From Chloroflexota bacterium (GTDB lineage Bacteria; Chloroflexota; UBA6077; JADZDV01): DNA of 5,341 bases. The notes beneath the pieces are model-generated. The model did no database searches and was not told the origin of the DNA. It worked only from the letters and a program-made list of their open reading frames with translations. The stretch is taken from assembly GCA_020850915.1 (NCBI GenBank), contig JADZDV010000217.1, positions 1 to 5,341 of the forward strand, given 5' to 3'. Positions 5,285-5,341 of this stretch are shown piece by piece; the first letter of the stretch is position 1; each line of letters opens with the position of its first letter. The position numbers and the translations under genes are program-made.

Positions 5285-5341
5285 ATGATGAGCGTATGGA
5301 GGCGAGTGTCAGGGCGTCTCGCCGGACTGCTTGGGGTGGCC
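5285..5341 (+). CDS. Start of a putative exported or membrane protein (3' truncated by window edge)
   Basis: Nineteen codons are visible from ATG 5285, running MMSVWRRVSGRLAGLLGVA; two more codons (Met-Thr) are added if the ATG at 5279 is used, and one fewer if 5288. Three arginines within the first 11 residues are followed by a turn to small and hydrophobic residues (LAGLLGVA), which is how an n-region and the beginning of an h-region of a Sec signal peptide or lipoprotein signal look. A first transmembrane helix is equally possible. It has its own predicted promoter (5159-5187), a leader of about 90 nt and a strong AGGAGG Shine-Dalgarno, consistent with a new transcription unit. No family can be recognised from so little. 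In comparable genomes solute-binding proteins of ABC transporters start this way, but that is only a guess. Confidence 0.6.
   Translation, partial: MMSVWRRVSGRLAGLLGVA

Overview
This is a GC-rich window (roughly two-thirds G+C by eye) in which every gene I can support lies on the plus strand. The gene set and gene styles fit a bacterial chromosome next to the replication origin. My best guess at lineage is Chloroflexota, Thermomicrobia-like, because of the GC-rich genes with GTG starts, the acidic Jag protein and a PfkB gene inside the origin cluster. That is inference from impression, not from a database match; an actinobacterial or other high-GC origin is not excluded.

Layout. Positions 2-3868 form a tight co-directional block: the 3' end of yidC (membrane insertase), jag/khpB (KH-R3H RNA-binding protein), a PfkB-family sugar or nucleoside kinase, parA (soj) and parB (spo0J). 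Junctions are a 14-nt overlap, a GTGA overlap, a 4-nt gap and a 20-nt gap (or a GTGA overlap if the upstream parB start is used). This looks like one operon. A hairpin folds over the parB stop codon. A 182-nt gap (3869-4050) follows, with a second hairpin and a strong Shine-Dalgarno. Next comes a complete NAD-type isocitrate/isopropylmalate-family dehydrogenase (4051-5073). A GC-rich hairpin at 5094-5120 probably ends that transcript. The remaining 5121-5284 holds a plausible sigma-70-type promoter with an 11-bp palindrome between its -35 and -10 boxes. It leads into the first codons of a gene, cut by the window edge, whose product starts like an exported protein.

How the genes work together. 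YidC and Jag are classical neighbours (envelope protein insertion and RNA binding linked to cell division or envelope control), and ParA with ParB drives origin segregation. The kinase occupies the place where many bacteria have mnmE, mnmG and rsmG; its substrate cannot be read from the sequence. The dehydrogenase is separately transcribed or only loosely coupled and belongs to central or amino-acid metabolism. I found no mobile element, CRISPR array, tRNA, rRNA or convincing parS site. The core is ordinary housekeeping DNA. The unusual parts are the very acidic insert in Jag, the short-lidded kinase with a changed metal motif, and the palindrome-bearing promoter at the right end.
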